The notes under the pieces: generated by a model
What the model saw: the letters and a program-made list of their open reading frames with translations, nothing else
What the model was told of the DNA's origin: nothing
Databases searched by the model: none
Program-made: the position numbers and the translations under genes
Shown here: positions 11,703 through 45,600 of the stretch, piece after piece
How the letters are laid out: the number at the start of each line of letters is the position of its first letter
Numbering within the stretch: the first letter of the stretch is position 1
From: Parapristionchus giblindavisi
Taxonomy: Eukaryota; Nematoda; Chromadorea; Rhabditida; Diplogasteridae
Direction of reading: 5' to 3'
Assembly: GCA_943737045.1 (NCBI GenBank)
Contig: CALSFV010000238.1
Span: 310,001-374,000 of the forward strand
Length of the DNA stretch: 64,000 nucleotides

Positions 11703-12781
11703 TGGAAATTAGGGATGCTGTGATCGTGGGGCCAACGATATTGCATTATGTTGCCTACAAGATTCATTCCAAATTGACATATATATTCGAAAAATTAGAG
11801 CAGACTGTCTGTGTAGCTCATTGTGAGTGATCACTAGCCAGTAGAGACCTCCAAACTGATATGTATATCCCTTTGAATTGAGGCGCTGGCGTTCTCTTAT
11901 TTCTACAGATACAGAAGTGAAACCTTGAAATCTTCCACGATATGACATCCGCTCTTTCGAATGAGCCTACTCGCGATGCCCAATTCCGAAAAAATTAAAT
12001 ATGCAAATTTTAAAAATTTCGAATTTCGATACAAAAGTAGGATCATTCGAAAGAGCGGATGTCATATCAAGATTTCAAGGTTTCACTTCTGTATCTCTAG
12101 TCTCTAGAAATAAGAGAACGCCAGCGCCTCAATTCAAAGGGATATAGCAGTTTGGAGGTCTCTACTAGCCAGCGATTGTAACCGAACCAAGCTGATTCGC
12201 GCATTCCCCTGGTGCAGTAATGAACTTTCTGCTTGGATTACGGTATTCGGGGATCTATAGTTTTATAGAAAATCGTCTGTATTCATGGAGATGTGATCTA
12301 TAGTTCTGCCTGGCCAGATATCTCCCGAAAAAACTCGAGGGACTCCTTCGTTTAAGTTAAATTACTAACATTTCTCGTTAAATTAACAGATCAGCAACGC
12401 AAACTGAAAAATCGGAAGCTGATTTTTCCCGGTGAGTCATTTCATATTCCGTTTATTTAATAATCAAAATATCATTATTATTTGATATTTCTTCAGGACT
12501 AGCAATCGTTCAGTGAAGAAACGTCCGCGGTATTTACATATTTACATATTTATATTTATTTATTTGAACATTTTTATTGCTTTTTTGAGGACATCCGTTA
12601 TGTATTTTAATAATATTAATAAAAATAATTATATACAGCAGTTTTCGAAGAAAAACAAAAGAGGTTCCCATACAAAGCGGTGTCGCTGTTGTTGAAACGT
12701 ACGTTTATTTTTTGGAAATTTTTTAAATAATTTACGAGAAATTTCAGTTTTTTTTTAATTTTTTATTTATTGATTTTGCAG

Positions 12782-20906
<8,125 letters not shown>

Positions 20907-20912
<6 letters not shown>

Positions 20913-21022
20913 CAATCCCACGCTAATTTTACTCACCACATTGGCAATGCTAGTAGCCAAGAAAGCGAGAGAGTGGTCAGAGCGGAGAGTCGCAAATTAG
21001 CTTGGGGTGTTGCTTTAAAGGC
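20907..21022. repeat. TTAA-type MITE copy in the membrane-kinase interval
   Basis: CACGCTAATTTTACTCACCACATTGG ... CAAATTAGCTTGGGGTGTTGCTTTAAA, a diverged GGCACACCCC-family copy. A second lies at 21250-21365. Otherwise 20913-21508 holds no recognisable exon. Confidence 0.5.
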
Positions 21023-21647
21023 ACAAACTAAAGATACGCAATCGTTTAATATGATAATTACGATGCAAACCGTGGAAAATTGTGCACTCGACTCATTCTG
21101 ATTTATTTTCATTGAATTAGCGGTTAAAACAACCGATATAAAGCTTGAAAATGGCTTGAAAATTATACCCAAATGCATGACTTTGCACGCAATTATTTAT
21201 CAAAATCGTACAGAATGACTTTTCATCATTTTAACATGCACGAATACAGATCTCTAGCACACACCGAACTAACTTGAAACTCTCCGCTCTGGCCAAACTC
21301 TCTCGCTTTCTCTGTCCACGAGAGAGTATTGCCAATGCCAAGAGTAAAATTAGCATGAGTGTGAAGTTAAATACAAGGGCTTGAAACCCTTGCATCCAAA
21401 GGTTATAAGGGTTCCAAGGGTATTTGTATTTTAGGGTTTGCTTGCATTTTCATTTTTCTCAGAATAAATGGTAAAATGGGCGGAGCATATTTTTTCATTG
21501 AATTTCAGGCTCGCAAAGAAAGCAAATATCACAAGCCGATTGTACAGGTATGTATGCACATTTGAGATTACTGTAGATAGAACTACAGTATGACTGTGGT
21601 ACAGTAGGACTTCCGTAATCTCGATCTACAGTATGACTACAGTAATC

Positions 21648-25569
<3,922 letters not shown>

Positions 25570-25594
<25 letters not shown>

Positions 25595-25935
25595 TCATTT
25601 GTTTCCGTTATGAAAAGTTGTTTTAATGACTAAAGAAACTGAAACAAAATTTTTATTAATGATAAATAACAATTAAAAGACAAATCACACTTGTCCAAAA
25701 ACGATGAGTACTGTAAATTTTCAAAAAATATCTTACGGCGATCATACGATCGATGCGAAATATTACAGTATACCTTTCCAGTAAATAATTATCCATCGTT
25801 TTCGGACCAGTGTGATTTGTCTTGTAATTGATTTTTCTCATTAATAAAAATTTTGTTTCAGTTTCTTTAGTCATTAAAACAACTTTGCATGACGGAAGCT
25901 CATGAGTAAGACACTGAGAATCGAAAAACATTCAG
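25570..25935. repeat. inverted repeat 3' of the kinase gene
   Basis: GACTAAAGAAACTGAAACAAAATTTTTATTAAT near 25629 is mirrored near 25836-25875, and the flanks ATTTTTCGATTCTCA / TGAGAATCGAAAAA also pair. The repeat begins within the last coding codons of the kinase, so the hairpin includes the stop codon region. Confidence 0.6.
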
Positions 25936-26097
25936 TTTAACAGTTTAAAGACCTTTATCAAGCACAGAACCATTGGGGTAGGGGAATGGTTGCCACTAAA
26001 CGACTGAATAGTCTGGGCGTGCTGAGGTCCCATACAAGGGGTACTTCTATCATAAATAATTCTTCGTTCATCTTCTTTTGATCAGCTACTGAAGACG

Positions 26098-26322
26098 TTA
26101 TTCAAAATCAAAGCCGCTATACTTGATCCTTTTCGAATAGTGAATCATGAAAGAGAATTCAGAAAATAGATATAGATAACCCACGAAGTCCTCGCTCAAT
26201 ACTTCGTCAGCAATTGCTTCAACATTCAAAACATTCAGTACCCTCAGAAATAAATGATGAGCGAAAATGAGCGCCGCAGGGCGCCGCAGTGGCACTCGAG
26301 TACAAGAGGAGATCGGGCTGTA
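26098..26322 (-). pseudogene. inverted copy of the kinase's last exon
   Basis: On the minus strand, after an ATACAG acceptor, the frame reads YSPISSCTRVPLRRPAALIF AHHLF, almost the start of the kinase's terminal exon (YSPISFCTRVPLRHPAALIC). It then diverges into about 45 other codons and a stop at 26098. No other kinase exon accompanies it on this strand within the window. It is a partial inverted duplicate, and whether it is spliced to anything is unknown. Confidence 0.6.
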
Positions 26323-26333
26323 CTGTATTTCAG

Positions 26334-26792
26334 GCAAATTGTGTCAGAGAGAATGGTCAGAGACCAGAATTACATCGACAGACTGAGGATACAATGTGCC
26401 ATCAATGCTTTGAGAGATCACAGGTTGGTTCACGGGAAGATCAAAGATCAAAGATCAAAGATCAAGTCTGAATGATTTCAGAGATCAGTATCTCGTGTGA
26501 GCCGCATGGCTGCCGCTCCAGAAAATGAGGTAATCTCTGGTTTGATCATTGATCTTTCAATTTCTCCACTTTACAGATGTTGAATCTTTCAAAGTCGGAG
26601 CAGACGAGCGTGCAAGTTGGGTAAGCATGATCATAAAAGAACAAAGATCAAAGATCAAATATCAAACTTTAGATCGGCCGATGACGATGATTCGAATGAT
26701 AATGGAGTAGTGCAGGTACGGTAGATCAATGCAGCAATTAATCGATAATAGCTACCGTATCCACCCGTATTCAGGGTCCGACGAAGAAATGA
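26334..26792 (+). CDS. unrecognised protein, five 3' exons
   Basis: Exons 26334-26423, 26482-26529, 26577-26620, 26673-26715 and 26775-26792 join in phase through four short introns with good acceptors and end in TGA. The product segment contains a CxxC pair (TMCHQCF), then a Ser/Ala-rich part and an acidic stretch (SADDDDSNDNGVV), ending GPTKK. The upstream part is not visible because the sequence before 26334 is the inverted kinase exon. One alternative is an ATG at 26257 in another frame that runs through the first exon (MSENERRRAPQWHSS). Family not recognised. Confidence 0.5.
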
Positions 26793-28214
26793 GGGAGTTC
26801 AGAAGAGCTAACGAGAGCTTAGATAGCTCTATCGCTTCATTCGAACCCTGAACAAACTCAAACGAAATAAAGGGTCATCTTGTTTCATTGGTTAATTGCA
26901 AATGTACATAACAGACTCCATATAGACACATATTTCTTACCCTTGAAGTCTGCAAATTCGTCTCCAATTCTTGGGGCGGATATAATCTTACAGTTTCACA
27001 AATATTGAAAACACCTCAAATTGTTGCATTGGGAGACACAGGAATACACCGCGTAAAATTTTCCTTTTTATCTTTTTTATGAGATCAGAAGGTCTAAATT
27101 GGTTAATGGACGTAGTAAACACAGAAAGAAACTAACAGTGGTCATTTAACTATTAACAAAATTACAAAAATCGTGTAATATCACCATTTATTATTTAAAA
27201 CTTGTTGTTATGTTAAAAATAAAAATAGCAAAAACTTTGGACAAACACGCGAGTCGAACCTGGTACCATCCGCTTGGGGAAGGGTCGACATACCGACTGC
27301 GCCATGAGTGCCGTATTGAGCCTGGCAAGATGTGTCCCCTCTATACGCAGCGCACCCCAACAGAGACGCAGAGGAAGGCGAGAGTGCTAGACGGTGGGGG
27401 TACGAGAGTGTGCGTGTTGTAAAACACAACAACATACACACTCTCTCGCACCCCACATACCCAAGTTATAAAAATACAAAAGAATCAAAGCGGAATCACT
27501 TTTTTTTATTCAACCATGATATATAGGGGTTAATCTTCTGATCTTATTTCGGTTACCCAATGAGAGAGAGATCGTAAATGCGCCTCTCTCGGTGAACCGC
27601 AAGAAACATCCTGGGGAAGACTCGTTTTCGAAACCCTAAAAAAACCCGCATGCCCTCTATTCCCCATTCAAGGGACATCTTGGGCATTTGTTTGCTGATC
27701 TTTTCTGATCTGAACAGGTGTAGATCATTTGTATTGAAAGAAAAGAGGGTAGTTTCTCAGTCTGCGAAATCATCAAAAGCTTCAATCAAAGTCATTTAGT
27801 CACAACTTTACTGTACTTGTTAGGAAACGTTCTCGACAGGATAGATCAAGATAAAGATGTATTACGAACGAGATTCAAATAGAACATATTATTAAACATT
27901 ACAACGTGATAGGGTTTGAAAAACGAAATGTATTAGATTTACAGTAACGAAGAAGACAAGGATACGGAGTTCGAGTCCGAAGAAACCATTTCAAAATCAT
28001 CATCAATAGCTTGAAATGTATTGAATATTCGAGATCCACAACAATTACGATAAATGTGTTTAAACAGGAAAACTGGGGAAAAAACAAGGATTACAAAGGA
28101 AACGAAACCAGAATCTCCCAGCCAATATCAAGCGTGTACAACTTCAGTGAGCAAGACAAATCAAAATACGGTAAATCAAACAGGCATGATCTTTGGTCTT
28201 TCATCTTTGATCTT
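26793..28214. other. convergent intergenic region with tRNA-like sequence
   Basis: Lies between the 3' ends of the plus-strand gene and the minus-strand ALADIN gene. 27245-27325 on the minus strand is tRNA-like (GGCGCAGTCGG...GGTTCGACTC) without a complete fold. 27405-27440 is a small palindrome around GTTGTAAAACACAACAAC. 27890-28200 contains open frames on both strands with no clear exon structure. Confidence 0.35.
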
Positions 28215-36151
<7,937 letters not shown>

Positions 36152-36688
36152 CGCCCGGCTCCTAAAAGGTAAAAGGTAAAGGTAAAGGTGCAACCCGTTA
36201 TTCCACGGCACACGAAGTCCTGCGGATGATCACTGCTAGGCCAGTAATCTTTGAGATGGTTCATATAACTGATAAATAAAACAATCAAACGTTAAGGTAT
36301 TCAAAGTAAACATAGAATAACTGTTCAAGGAAAATTCTAAAATTCAAATTTTGTGCGAGAACCAGAGCCGTGAATTAGACGACACGATAAAGGCGCCATT
36401 TCAGAGAAATTTAAATTTCTTCACCCGTTCAAAATTTTTAATCAAACAATGACTTCCATCGTCACTATATCAATATACTTGTTTACTTCGATTGTTGTAT
36501 CGCATTCCTCAAGTCTACATTGTAGTCTAAACTAGTACCATATCAGATATATCTTCTTAGTCACGCATTTTTTCCGTTTTTTTCCTCATTTTTAACCCTT
36601 GTTTAAGATGTCTTGGGATCGCTATGCTTTGTGCAAATTTCGATATCCATGCCTGATAATCTATATATTTAAGATCTCGCCCTTGAGC
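36152..36688. promoter_or_regulatory. divergent intergenic region, ALADIN and SET genes
   Basis: 537 bp between the start codons of the minus-strand ALADIN gene (36151) and the plus-strand chromo-SET gene (36689). It must hold both 5' untranslated regions and probably a shared promoter. No repeat or other exon is recognised in it. I see no certain core-promoter motif. Confidence 0.6.
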
Positions 36689-39600
36689 ATGGCGCGCGGT
36701 TCAGAGTTATTAGGGACTGGGAGAACAAGAAATATCCGCAAGCGAGTGTAAGCTGATTACTGATTCGGCTATTTACCCTAGAATGTGCTAGTTGTGAATG
36801 CTTATACAGTGACAGAGAACGTAGTACAATACCAACGAAATCACCACCAAGCTGGCATGCTAGCATGCTGGATTCTTCCCAGGATATATGTTTTTTTACA
36901 GACTCCTATCAGTCGATAACATCGACAATGACCATGAGGGCGCTGCGCCTGCCCGGCGGCGACACACCTCGCCAAATGCTTCACCTACCTACAGGCAACT
37001 CACGCTGAGGGACAAGGAAGAACAGGTACGTTGAATACGATCATACATTGTCGAAATTCCAGTGAGGGCGCCGAAAATGTATGATACAATCTCTTTGTAA
37101 AGCAAAATACATGTTATCATATGCATTTACTCTGAAAGTTGAAGTCTACTTAAAATAGGTCACTGACCCTGTGAAAGAACATTTGACGAAATGCATTACA
37201 GTATGTGCTTCACTTGAAGTAGAGTCTACTTCAAGTGAAAGTGGCAAGTTCTTTTTAAGTTTTGAAATACCAGAGTAACACTGTGGAACGTTGGGTATTG
37301 ATTTCAATAATCTAGACCCAGTCGTATATGGGCGGGGTACCTGGAGCTAGATTCTACAGAGGGTATCCGAACGAAAAAGTGGTTAATTTTACATGGGGCC
37401 TTCACTTTTTTTCAAAAATTTCACCCAAACGTTTATATAGGTATTTTGGGGGTATTTCACATATTTTCGAAAAGCCCTAATTTTACCAGGGCACCTCCAT
37501 GTATGGGTCAACAAACTGCCAAAAATTTCATTTCCTCGCGCCCCACCTATGTATGCTCTTATGTCTTTTATTATTTAAAAATAACTCTTCGATAAAGAAA
37601 TTCTTCTTTTTTTCAGTTGAAGAGAAGGGCGACCGAAGTGGCGAATCGTCCGGTAAGAAATATTTATTTATTTACATAAAATATAAGGTGCAGGAATGAG
37701 TTGTATGAGGACAGAGAAGGGATAGATGGATTTCCGTCTCATTACATACATTTTCATTCCCTCACAATGCGAGGAGTGACCCACTATATAGTCACGGCGG
37801 CTCAATGATAGTAACTAAGAAGCTCTTGCCGGAGAAAGAAAGTATCGCAAACTGAGTGATGATAAGCACTAAAACATCTAGGTTCTCCCAGCGCGAAAGT
37901 TGACTACGGTATTTCTGGGCGCTCGCTTCTGACTAAACCTAGCATCGAGTTTTACGATTCGCAAGACATGCCAATATGGCTTAGTGGATAGAGCTTTTGT
38001 GTATCTATCCGAACCTCGTAGGTTCGAATCCCGCCCAGTGCAAATCAACTTTGCCGATTTTTCGTAATGCAAGAGGCTTCAAGCCAAAGTTAAATGTAGG
38101 GATTTCTCTTCATTGAACCGCCGTGACTATATATAGCGATCCAGTAATTCTTTTTTTTTTCAGCTGAAGAGAAAGGCGAGCGAAGTGGCGACTAGTTCGG
38201 CTCCAGTAAGAAATATTTATATATTTATTTATTTACATAAAATATAATGAGCAGGAGTGAATTGATTATACTGGGTTATCTTCATTGTTTTGGATAGTAT
38301 GTTAGTGTAGAGCTTGGTTATGCCATAGGTAAAACGAAGAGTTGGATCATATTAGTTTATTGGTCAGACGCGTTTCGGGTGTTCAAACCCATCATCAGTA
38401 GGAGTGAGTTGTATGAGGGCAGAAAAGGGATAGATGGATTTTCGTCTCATTACATGCATTTTCATACCCTCACAATGCGAGGAGTGACCCACTATATCAT
38501 AGGTGGGCAGGCACGCTGCGTGAAAGGCTGTGTGCAAAGAGGGGAATTGTAAGGCAAGGCTATGCGCATGGCCATTTTTTTGCAAATTTGACTAGAAATT
38601 TTCCAACTTTTTCCAAACAAGCGCAAGGCCCGACATTATTTCTTTTCCTCGCGCCCCACCTATGTATGATCTTACGGCTTTTATTATTTAAAATAACTCT
38701 TCGATCTGATAATTCGATCCAGAAATTCTTTTTTTTTCAGTTGAAGAAGAGAAGGGCGACCGAAGTGGCGAATGGTCCGGCTCCGGTAAGAAATATTTAT
38801 ATATTTATATATATTTATTTATTTACATCAAATATAATGAGTTTATCGATTTTAAACACATTTCTATATTACATTTCAAAATGCGTCAGATTTTTAAAAA
38901 TAGTATTTGACATGCTCTTTCTTTTGGTGTATGGATGTCAATGTTTACATTGCATATTCCGCTTGAACATGTCGAAGTTTCTGGAAAAATTGAAAAATCA
39001 GACCGCATTTTGACCGAAAATTTTCCAAAAAATCAAAAAACCTGACCGCATTTTGAAATACAAGAACCTAACTATTCGACCTATGTGGAGTGATGTGGAA
39101 ACAACCCCAGGCAGTGGAAGAGAGTGTCCCTCGAGCATTGAGAGTAGTGACCCAGTGCCGTATTAAACTTTCGTATCAACTTATATAATAATTGTAATAA
39201 ATTAAATTCTCATAAATAAATTATATAACACATTATATAACAGATGAAGAGGAAGCCCACGCTGATGTCGATCCAAAAGGGAATCACGAAGAAACTAGTG
39301 GTACTAAATATTTATGTATTTATTTATTTATTTGATACATCCATGACAGCAAATACAGGAGCGATAAGAGAAATAATTATAATAATGATAGAAAGGACTT
39401 GGGGAAGGTGACAGGGGTTTATCGATAGCTATCAAATAATAATAGTAATAGCCCCGGCCCATATTTCACCGATTCACCTTGGCGACGGGCATCCTTCAAA
39501 AGAATTATCTAACAGATATTCCTCCCCCCCCCATCCCCAATGCGTTCATTTAAAGGAATAAAATATTATTATTATTATTATTAATAGTTTAAACTAGGTC

Positions 39601-42600
39601 CAAAGTAGAGATTAGGCCCTTCACTTTTCCATCTACTTTTCCGAGATTTTAACACCGTATCACTGGCCTAGCAGTGATCACTTGCAAGACTTCTAATGGC
39701 ATGAATAACCTTTGCCTTTTTAAAATATTAAACACGCAGTTATCATAGATTTTTTTGCAATCTTAAGTCATAAATGTGTTAATTTTAGAAAGAGAAGTAC
39801 TTCTTCCGTAATCTAGTCCTCAAGCAGTCCAGATTGGTCAGTTATGTTTAATAACTTTAATAAAATTAGAGTGTGCTTCATACATTTTCGGTGCTCTCAC
39901 CGAATTATTTTTATAGAGTGAGTCAATTCAGAAAAATCGTTATTTTTCGCTTAAATGTTAATCTTTCACATAAAAAATGAGCTTTATATAGAGGGTCAAC
40001 ACCTAAAATGAGCCGAATATACTGGGTCAATCCTCACATTGTGAGGGTATGCAAATGTATGGTGTGCTCTGTTTGCCTACTAGCGAGGATGGACCATACT
40101 AACCTGGCGTTTTATCCATGAATTACGCCATCACCATTGACGCTCGGGTATTGCAAAACTGAAAACCTTCTTAAAATGCGTCACTGACTTGCAGTTTCCT
40201 TTTTAGTCTATTTCGAGAGAATGAAGAGTGAAAATGATACCTTACGTATTGTAATACCAGAGCGTCACCATCTTATGCTGGGATATTTCTCCCCTACGGG
40301 CATGACGTCACGCCTATAACGGCTAATAAATGCAACGAGGGTACCGAAAATGGTTGATGATTTTTCCCTATTTTTCAGATGATAAAAATCAGAACGTTGT
40401 CGGCTGCAGCTTTCGCTGGCGAGGACATCCTAACAAGTGTACGGTATTTTCCTGCTTTTCTGAGACCATAGGTCGAAAAGTAGCTAGCTATTCGACCTAC
40501 AGTAGCGCCGCAAAGTCTTAATACACTTTTTAGTTCTGCTGCCATTTTGGCGTCAGATGTGATATCAAGCTGAAACTTGTACATGATGTACCCACAGTAT
40601 GTATGTATTCGATCCTCTTATAAGGTCTCACGGGCCTTTCTGGTTATTATATAGTGATGACGCTACCGAACAACACTTTTTCGAAAATTCATTATTCTTT
40701 CAAGGAATTTTTCGTACTCATCAAACTTCGTGATCATTGAGAGAACTACAAGGCCTATCCAGAAAAAAAGTTTCAGGTTGCTGCGAGTTCGGGTATTGGC
40801 TGCAGACTTGCTGCAACTTCGTAGTCGCAAAATCATATCTCGGCTTCTAGGACATTGTAAAATTCTGGTTTTTGAATAGGAATGTTGATAATATATTAAT
40901 TAATCGATTTCCCGCTTTTTAGAGCGATTGCTATTCTTTCTTGCCTGCGGCAGTCGATTATCTGAATGATAGTCGTTTAGGCCGCGCTCCCTTCTCATCA
41001 CGCGACCCGCAAACATTTCTGGGTTTTCGACACTGCTCAATGACAATTTAGCCGCTTATTGTTATTTTTGTTGGTCAGGATAGAGAGAAACTTTATGAAT
41101 CGAGTTTTTGATCTTTGATCTTTGCTCATTTTTTCGTCAAATTTAGCTCAAAATCATAATGAAAAGTTGTTTCATTCTATAACAGAAGATCAAAAACGCT
41201 TTCTTTTATAGACTACGATGTTCAGGATTAGCGACATCATGTTTTAGAGTTATTTCTTCTATCAAATCTCGTTGAGCAGTGTCGAAGACCCGGAAATGTT
41301 TGCAGGTCACGTGATGAGAAGGGAGCGCGGCCTAAACGACTGTCCTTCAGGTAATCGACTGCCGCAGGCAAAAGAAGAACAGCAATCGCTCTAAAAATCG
41401 GGGAATCGATTAATTAATATATTTTCAACATTCCTATCCAAAAACCAGAATTTTACAATGTCCGCCCCCAGAATTGTGATTTTTCAAGGTTTGGTCTTTT
41501 AAAAAAAGTGACTTTTTCGATCGATGAGGGTGAATGATATGCTAGCGCTACCATACTTACAGGATCATTAGGATTCACCGAGAGAATCAGTTTGCTGCTT
41601 TGACCTCCTTTAAAGCTCTTCTAGAAGCCGAGATATGATTTTGCGACCACGAAGTTGCAGCAAGTCTGCAGCCAATACCCGAATTCGCAGCAACCTGAAA
41701 CTTTTTTTTCTGGATAGGCCTTGTAGTTCTCTCAATGATCACGAAGTTTGATGAGTACGAAAAATCCCTGAAAGAATAATGAATTTTCGAAAAAGTGTTG
41801 TTCGGTAGCGTCATCACTATATAATAACCAGAAAGGCCCGTGAGACCTTATAAGAGGATCGAATACGTACATACTGTGGGTACATCATGTACAAGTTTCA
41901 GCTTGATATCTCATCTGACGCCAAAATGGCAGCAGAACTAAAAAGTGTATTAAGACTTTGCGGCGCTACTGTATGCGAGATTCAAATACAACAGATTATT
42001 AAACATTACAATGTGATACGTTATGAAAAAAAACTAAAGCTATTCGACCTATGTCTGAAACCATCCCGAATACGATCTCGTATATTTTATAAACCATTAT
42101 ATAAATATATAAACAATAAATAATATAAATAATCATATTACAGGTGGAGAGGGCGGCCGATGAGACAGCCGCGACGTGGGATGCGAAATGGACGACGTCA
42201 GGCCAGTGCAACGGACGATACTCGGTAAGACTAATCATAGATTTTCGGCGCCCTCACCGAACTTTTGTTATATAGTGGGTCAATCTAGAACAATCATTAT
42301 TTGCCGCTTGAATTGTAATCTTTCGCATAAAAATGAGCCATATACAGTGAGTTGATCCTCACACTGTGAGGGTGTGAGCATAGGTCGAAAGGTATGTTAC
42401 AAAGTACCAAGCCTGACCGCAATTTGAGCTAAAATTTTCCAAAAATCGAAAAACCTGACCGCATTTTTAGCTAAAATCTCGCAAAAATCGAAAAATCTGA
42501 CCGCAGTTTTAGCTAAAATCTCGCAAAAATCGAAAAATCTGACCGCATTTGAAAACCGATAACCTAGCTATTCGACCTATGGGTGTGAGAATGTTTGAGT

Positions 42601-45600
42601 CTAATCTGGCGTTAAAATCTTGGAAAAGTAAATGCAAAAGTGAAAAGTAGTGCTAATTTTGTGATTGTTAAAGTAGGTGGAAAAGTAGCAATCCAGCACT
42701 CGCGTAAAGGATTTTTATTGTAAATGTTTGACAATTACGAAGATACTTTTCCAACTACTTTTACAATCACAAAATTAACACCACTTTCCATTTTCCATCT
42801 ACTTTTCCAAGATTTTAACACCACCTAATTAAAGACACACCCCGTGCTAATTTTACTCTCCACATTTGCAATACTCTCTCGTTGACAAAGAAAGTGAGAG
42901 AAGTTTTTTTTTGTAAAATCAGAACAGTAGCACTGACTATCTAGAGTACACGGTTTTGAATGCTGACTGTCCAGTGAGATTTACGTTTCAGATCGACTAC
43001 TTAATCATCAGCGAGCCACACCAGATCGGCGCCAGTGATCCCCTGCAGGAGAGAGTGAGTGCTCTGAATCGATAATTAAGGGGCGGGGCTAAAGTAGGAT
43101 ACTATCGTAGTCTATATTAATTTAAACATATAATGGTTGTATAACAATCTTTAATTTAATGCTAATTTAATCCATTAAAAGCTGATAAAAAGTTGTTTCA
43201 ATGCCAATGCTAATGCTAACAGGAAAACATTGTTATTATTTCTATGCAAACTATTTATTTATTTATTTATTTATTTATTGTTATGTCCTTAGGCACAACT
43301 CGTGTAGTATAGTAGAGACTTTATTAGAGAGAACGGGAACAGGGTAGAACTATCATAAGAAACTGGGAATAGAATGAATAGGCTAGTCAATAGGATGACA
43401 ACAACATAGATGGGAATCGACTAGCAGTGATCTACCTCGCACGTCAGACTACAATGTACGTGCGGGAGTTCAAATAGATAATAGAGTGGTACGCTAGGTC
43501 AGACTTTGGAGCGTACACAATACCTCCGCCGTAAGATATGAACTAGGGCATATCTGACAAACAATAAATATGTACAGAATCATATAGTACAGAATCAATA
43601 ATATGATGGAATGATATGATCAGCGATCAATAATAGGCAAGCATGAATGCATGAATCAAACGATAGGAATGTGCGAATCAATATGATTGACCACTAGTAG
43701 AGGTAATGTTCATACGAGATGGGGGTTGTCTAACACGGGTAGGCCTTGTAGAACCTGGTCTAACCAAGGTAGGCTTAGGAATAGTCTTCGTGTTGTTCTC
43801 CACATTGTTCGTGGGTACGACGACAGCATCGGCATCAGCATCAATAATGACGGCATCAGCGACAGACGGCGTGACGTTGCACTTGGCGGGCTCGACCTGG
43901 ACATTGCACTTGGCGGGCTCGACCTGGAAGTTGCACTCGACGACGTTGTCGGCGGGAACATTGAAACTCTCCAACAAAACACTCAGAGGATCACAATCCT
44001 CAGTCCATCTCCTCCTCAATTGATTCGTATGAGCAGTCACTAGACTACCATCCAATCTCTGGATCTCATACATCACATTTCCTTTCCTTCTGAGCACTAC
44101 GGCTTCAGTCCACTTATCGTGATTCGGCCCATCTCGATCACGATAATACACACAATCTCCTTCAGTGAACTCTCGTGTCTCCTTCTTATTCACTACTCTA
44201 TCCTCTCCCTCCCTGGGCGACATGAGAGTGAGGCGACATCTCATTTTCCTTCCGAGGAAAATCTCCGCTGGAGTACACAACTTCAGTTGATTGTTTGGAG
44301 TGCATCTGTACATCATCAGGAACTTCTGCACGTTCTCATCCTCCGGTCCTTCTCCTTTCATCTTCAACAGTGACCGCTTGAACGTATCCACGAAGCATTC
44401 AGCCTGTCCATTACTCTGTGGATGATACGGTGGCGAAAACATGTGGTTGATTCCATACTCCATACAGAATGCTCTCATCTTCTCAGATTTGAACTGAGTA
44501 CCATTATCCGATACAATGGTTTCAGGACTACCGTATCTTGATACGAAGTCTCTCAATACTTTGACGGTTGCATCAGCTGTAATCCTCTCCATAGTGACAA
44601 CCTCTGGCCATCTACTATGAACATCAACGATGATCAAGTAGTAACGACCATTCAATGGACCCACGAAATCCATATGGACTCGCTCCATTGGTCGACTCGT
44701 CTCCGGCCACTTGATTGGCTCAACCTTGGAAGGATTCTTGGCAATATTTGCATAACCTTCAGCATCATTCTTGGGTACTTGCATCTCCTTGAGTGCTTTC
44801 ACCTTCTTGGAATGTGGTTGACGTCCAGATTCATTCACGATGAATACAAGGAAGTGGACTTCTTTCTGTCCGAACGCACACTTCTCTAGTCGGATTCTGA
44901 ATCCAGAATCACGAATCCTCTCGAGAACTCTCATCAGATTCTCGTCGTGCTCTTCCTTCGTCCTTCCACTTACAATGACATCATCCAAGTATGCCACTGT
45001 CCTGCTCATTCCTGTCAACATCTGGTCCATTATAGACTGGAATATACCTGGAGCAGGCTTAACACCGAACGGTAATCTACGGTACTGATATAGTCCGCGA
45101 TGCGTATTGATTACGAGGAGCTTCTTAGCTTCTTCATCTACTTCAACTTGGCGATACGCATCCGAGAAATCGATCTTGGAGAAGACTGTTCCACCATTCA
45201 GTGAAGCGAATATGTCTTCCGGCAGCTTGAGCGGATCAGTGCAATCTTCCAGACAGTCATTCAATCCTGTCTTGAAGTCGGCACACAATCTCTTTGCACT
45301 ATTCTTCTTTGCGACTAGCAAGAACGGAGCCGCCCACTCCGAGTGTTCTACCTTAGAGATCACTCCCATATCACACAATCGATCGATTTCTTCATCACAC
45401 ACCTGCTGGCTGGCATACGGCACTGGCCGCTTGTTACGGAACACTGGCTTCACGCCAGGCTTCAGGTACAACTTAGCTGCAGACTTGTTGTACTTGCCCA
45501 GTCCAGGCTCACAAACTTCTGGGAAGACATCCTTTACCCAGGTTGTGTAGTCTCCTGACTTGATTTGTGCAATCACCGTTTCATCATTCTCATCTGAGAA

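Larger units (their letters stand above)
4815..12636. repeat. 7.8-kb imperfect inverted duplication
   Basis: The outer ends are complementary (ACCGCGGACGTTCTTCACTG near 4953 against CAGTGAAGAAACGTCCGCGG near 12513; also the stretches at 5045-5100 and 12370-12440). Correspondence continues inward: 6230-6300 with 10430-10530, the tRNA-Val genes, the His-rich gene copies, and 8040-8450 with 8520-8840. The symmetry axis is near 8485. The arms have since acquired separate insertions, such as the 287-bp element at 9246 and the foldback at 11045, plus local indels. Two short elements that sit at matching places are in the same orientation rather than mirrored (6003-6103, 10550-10668). Confidence 0.8.
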
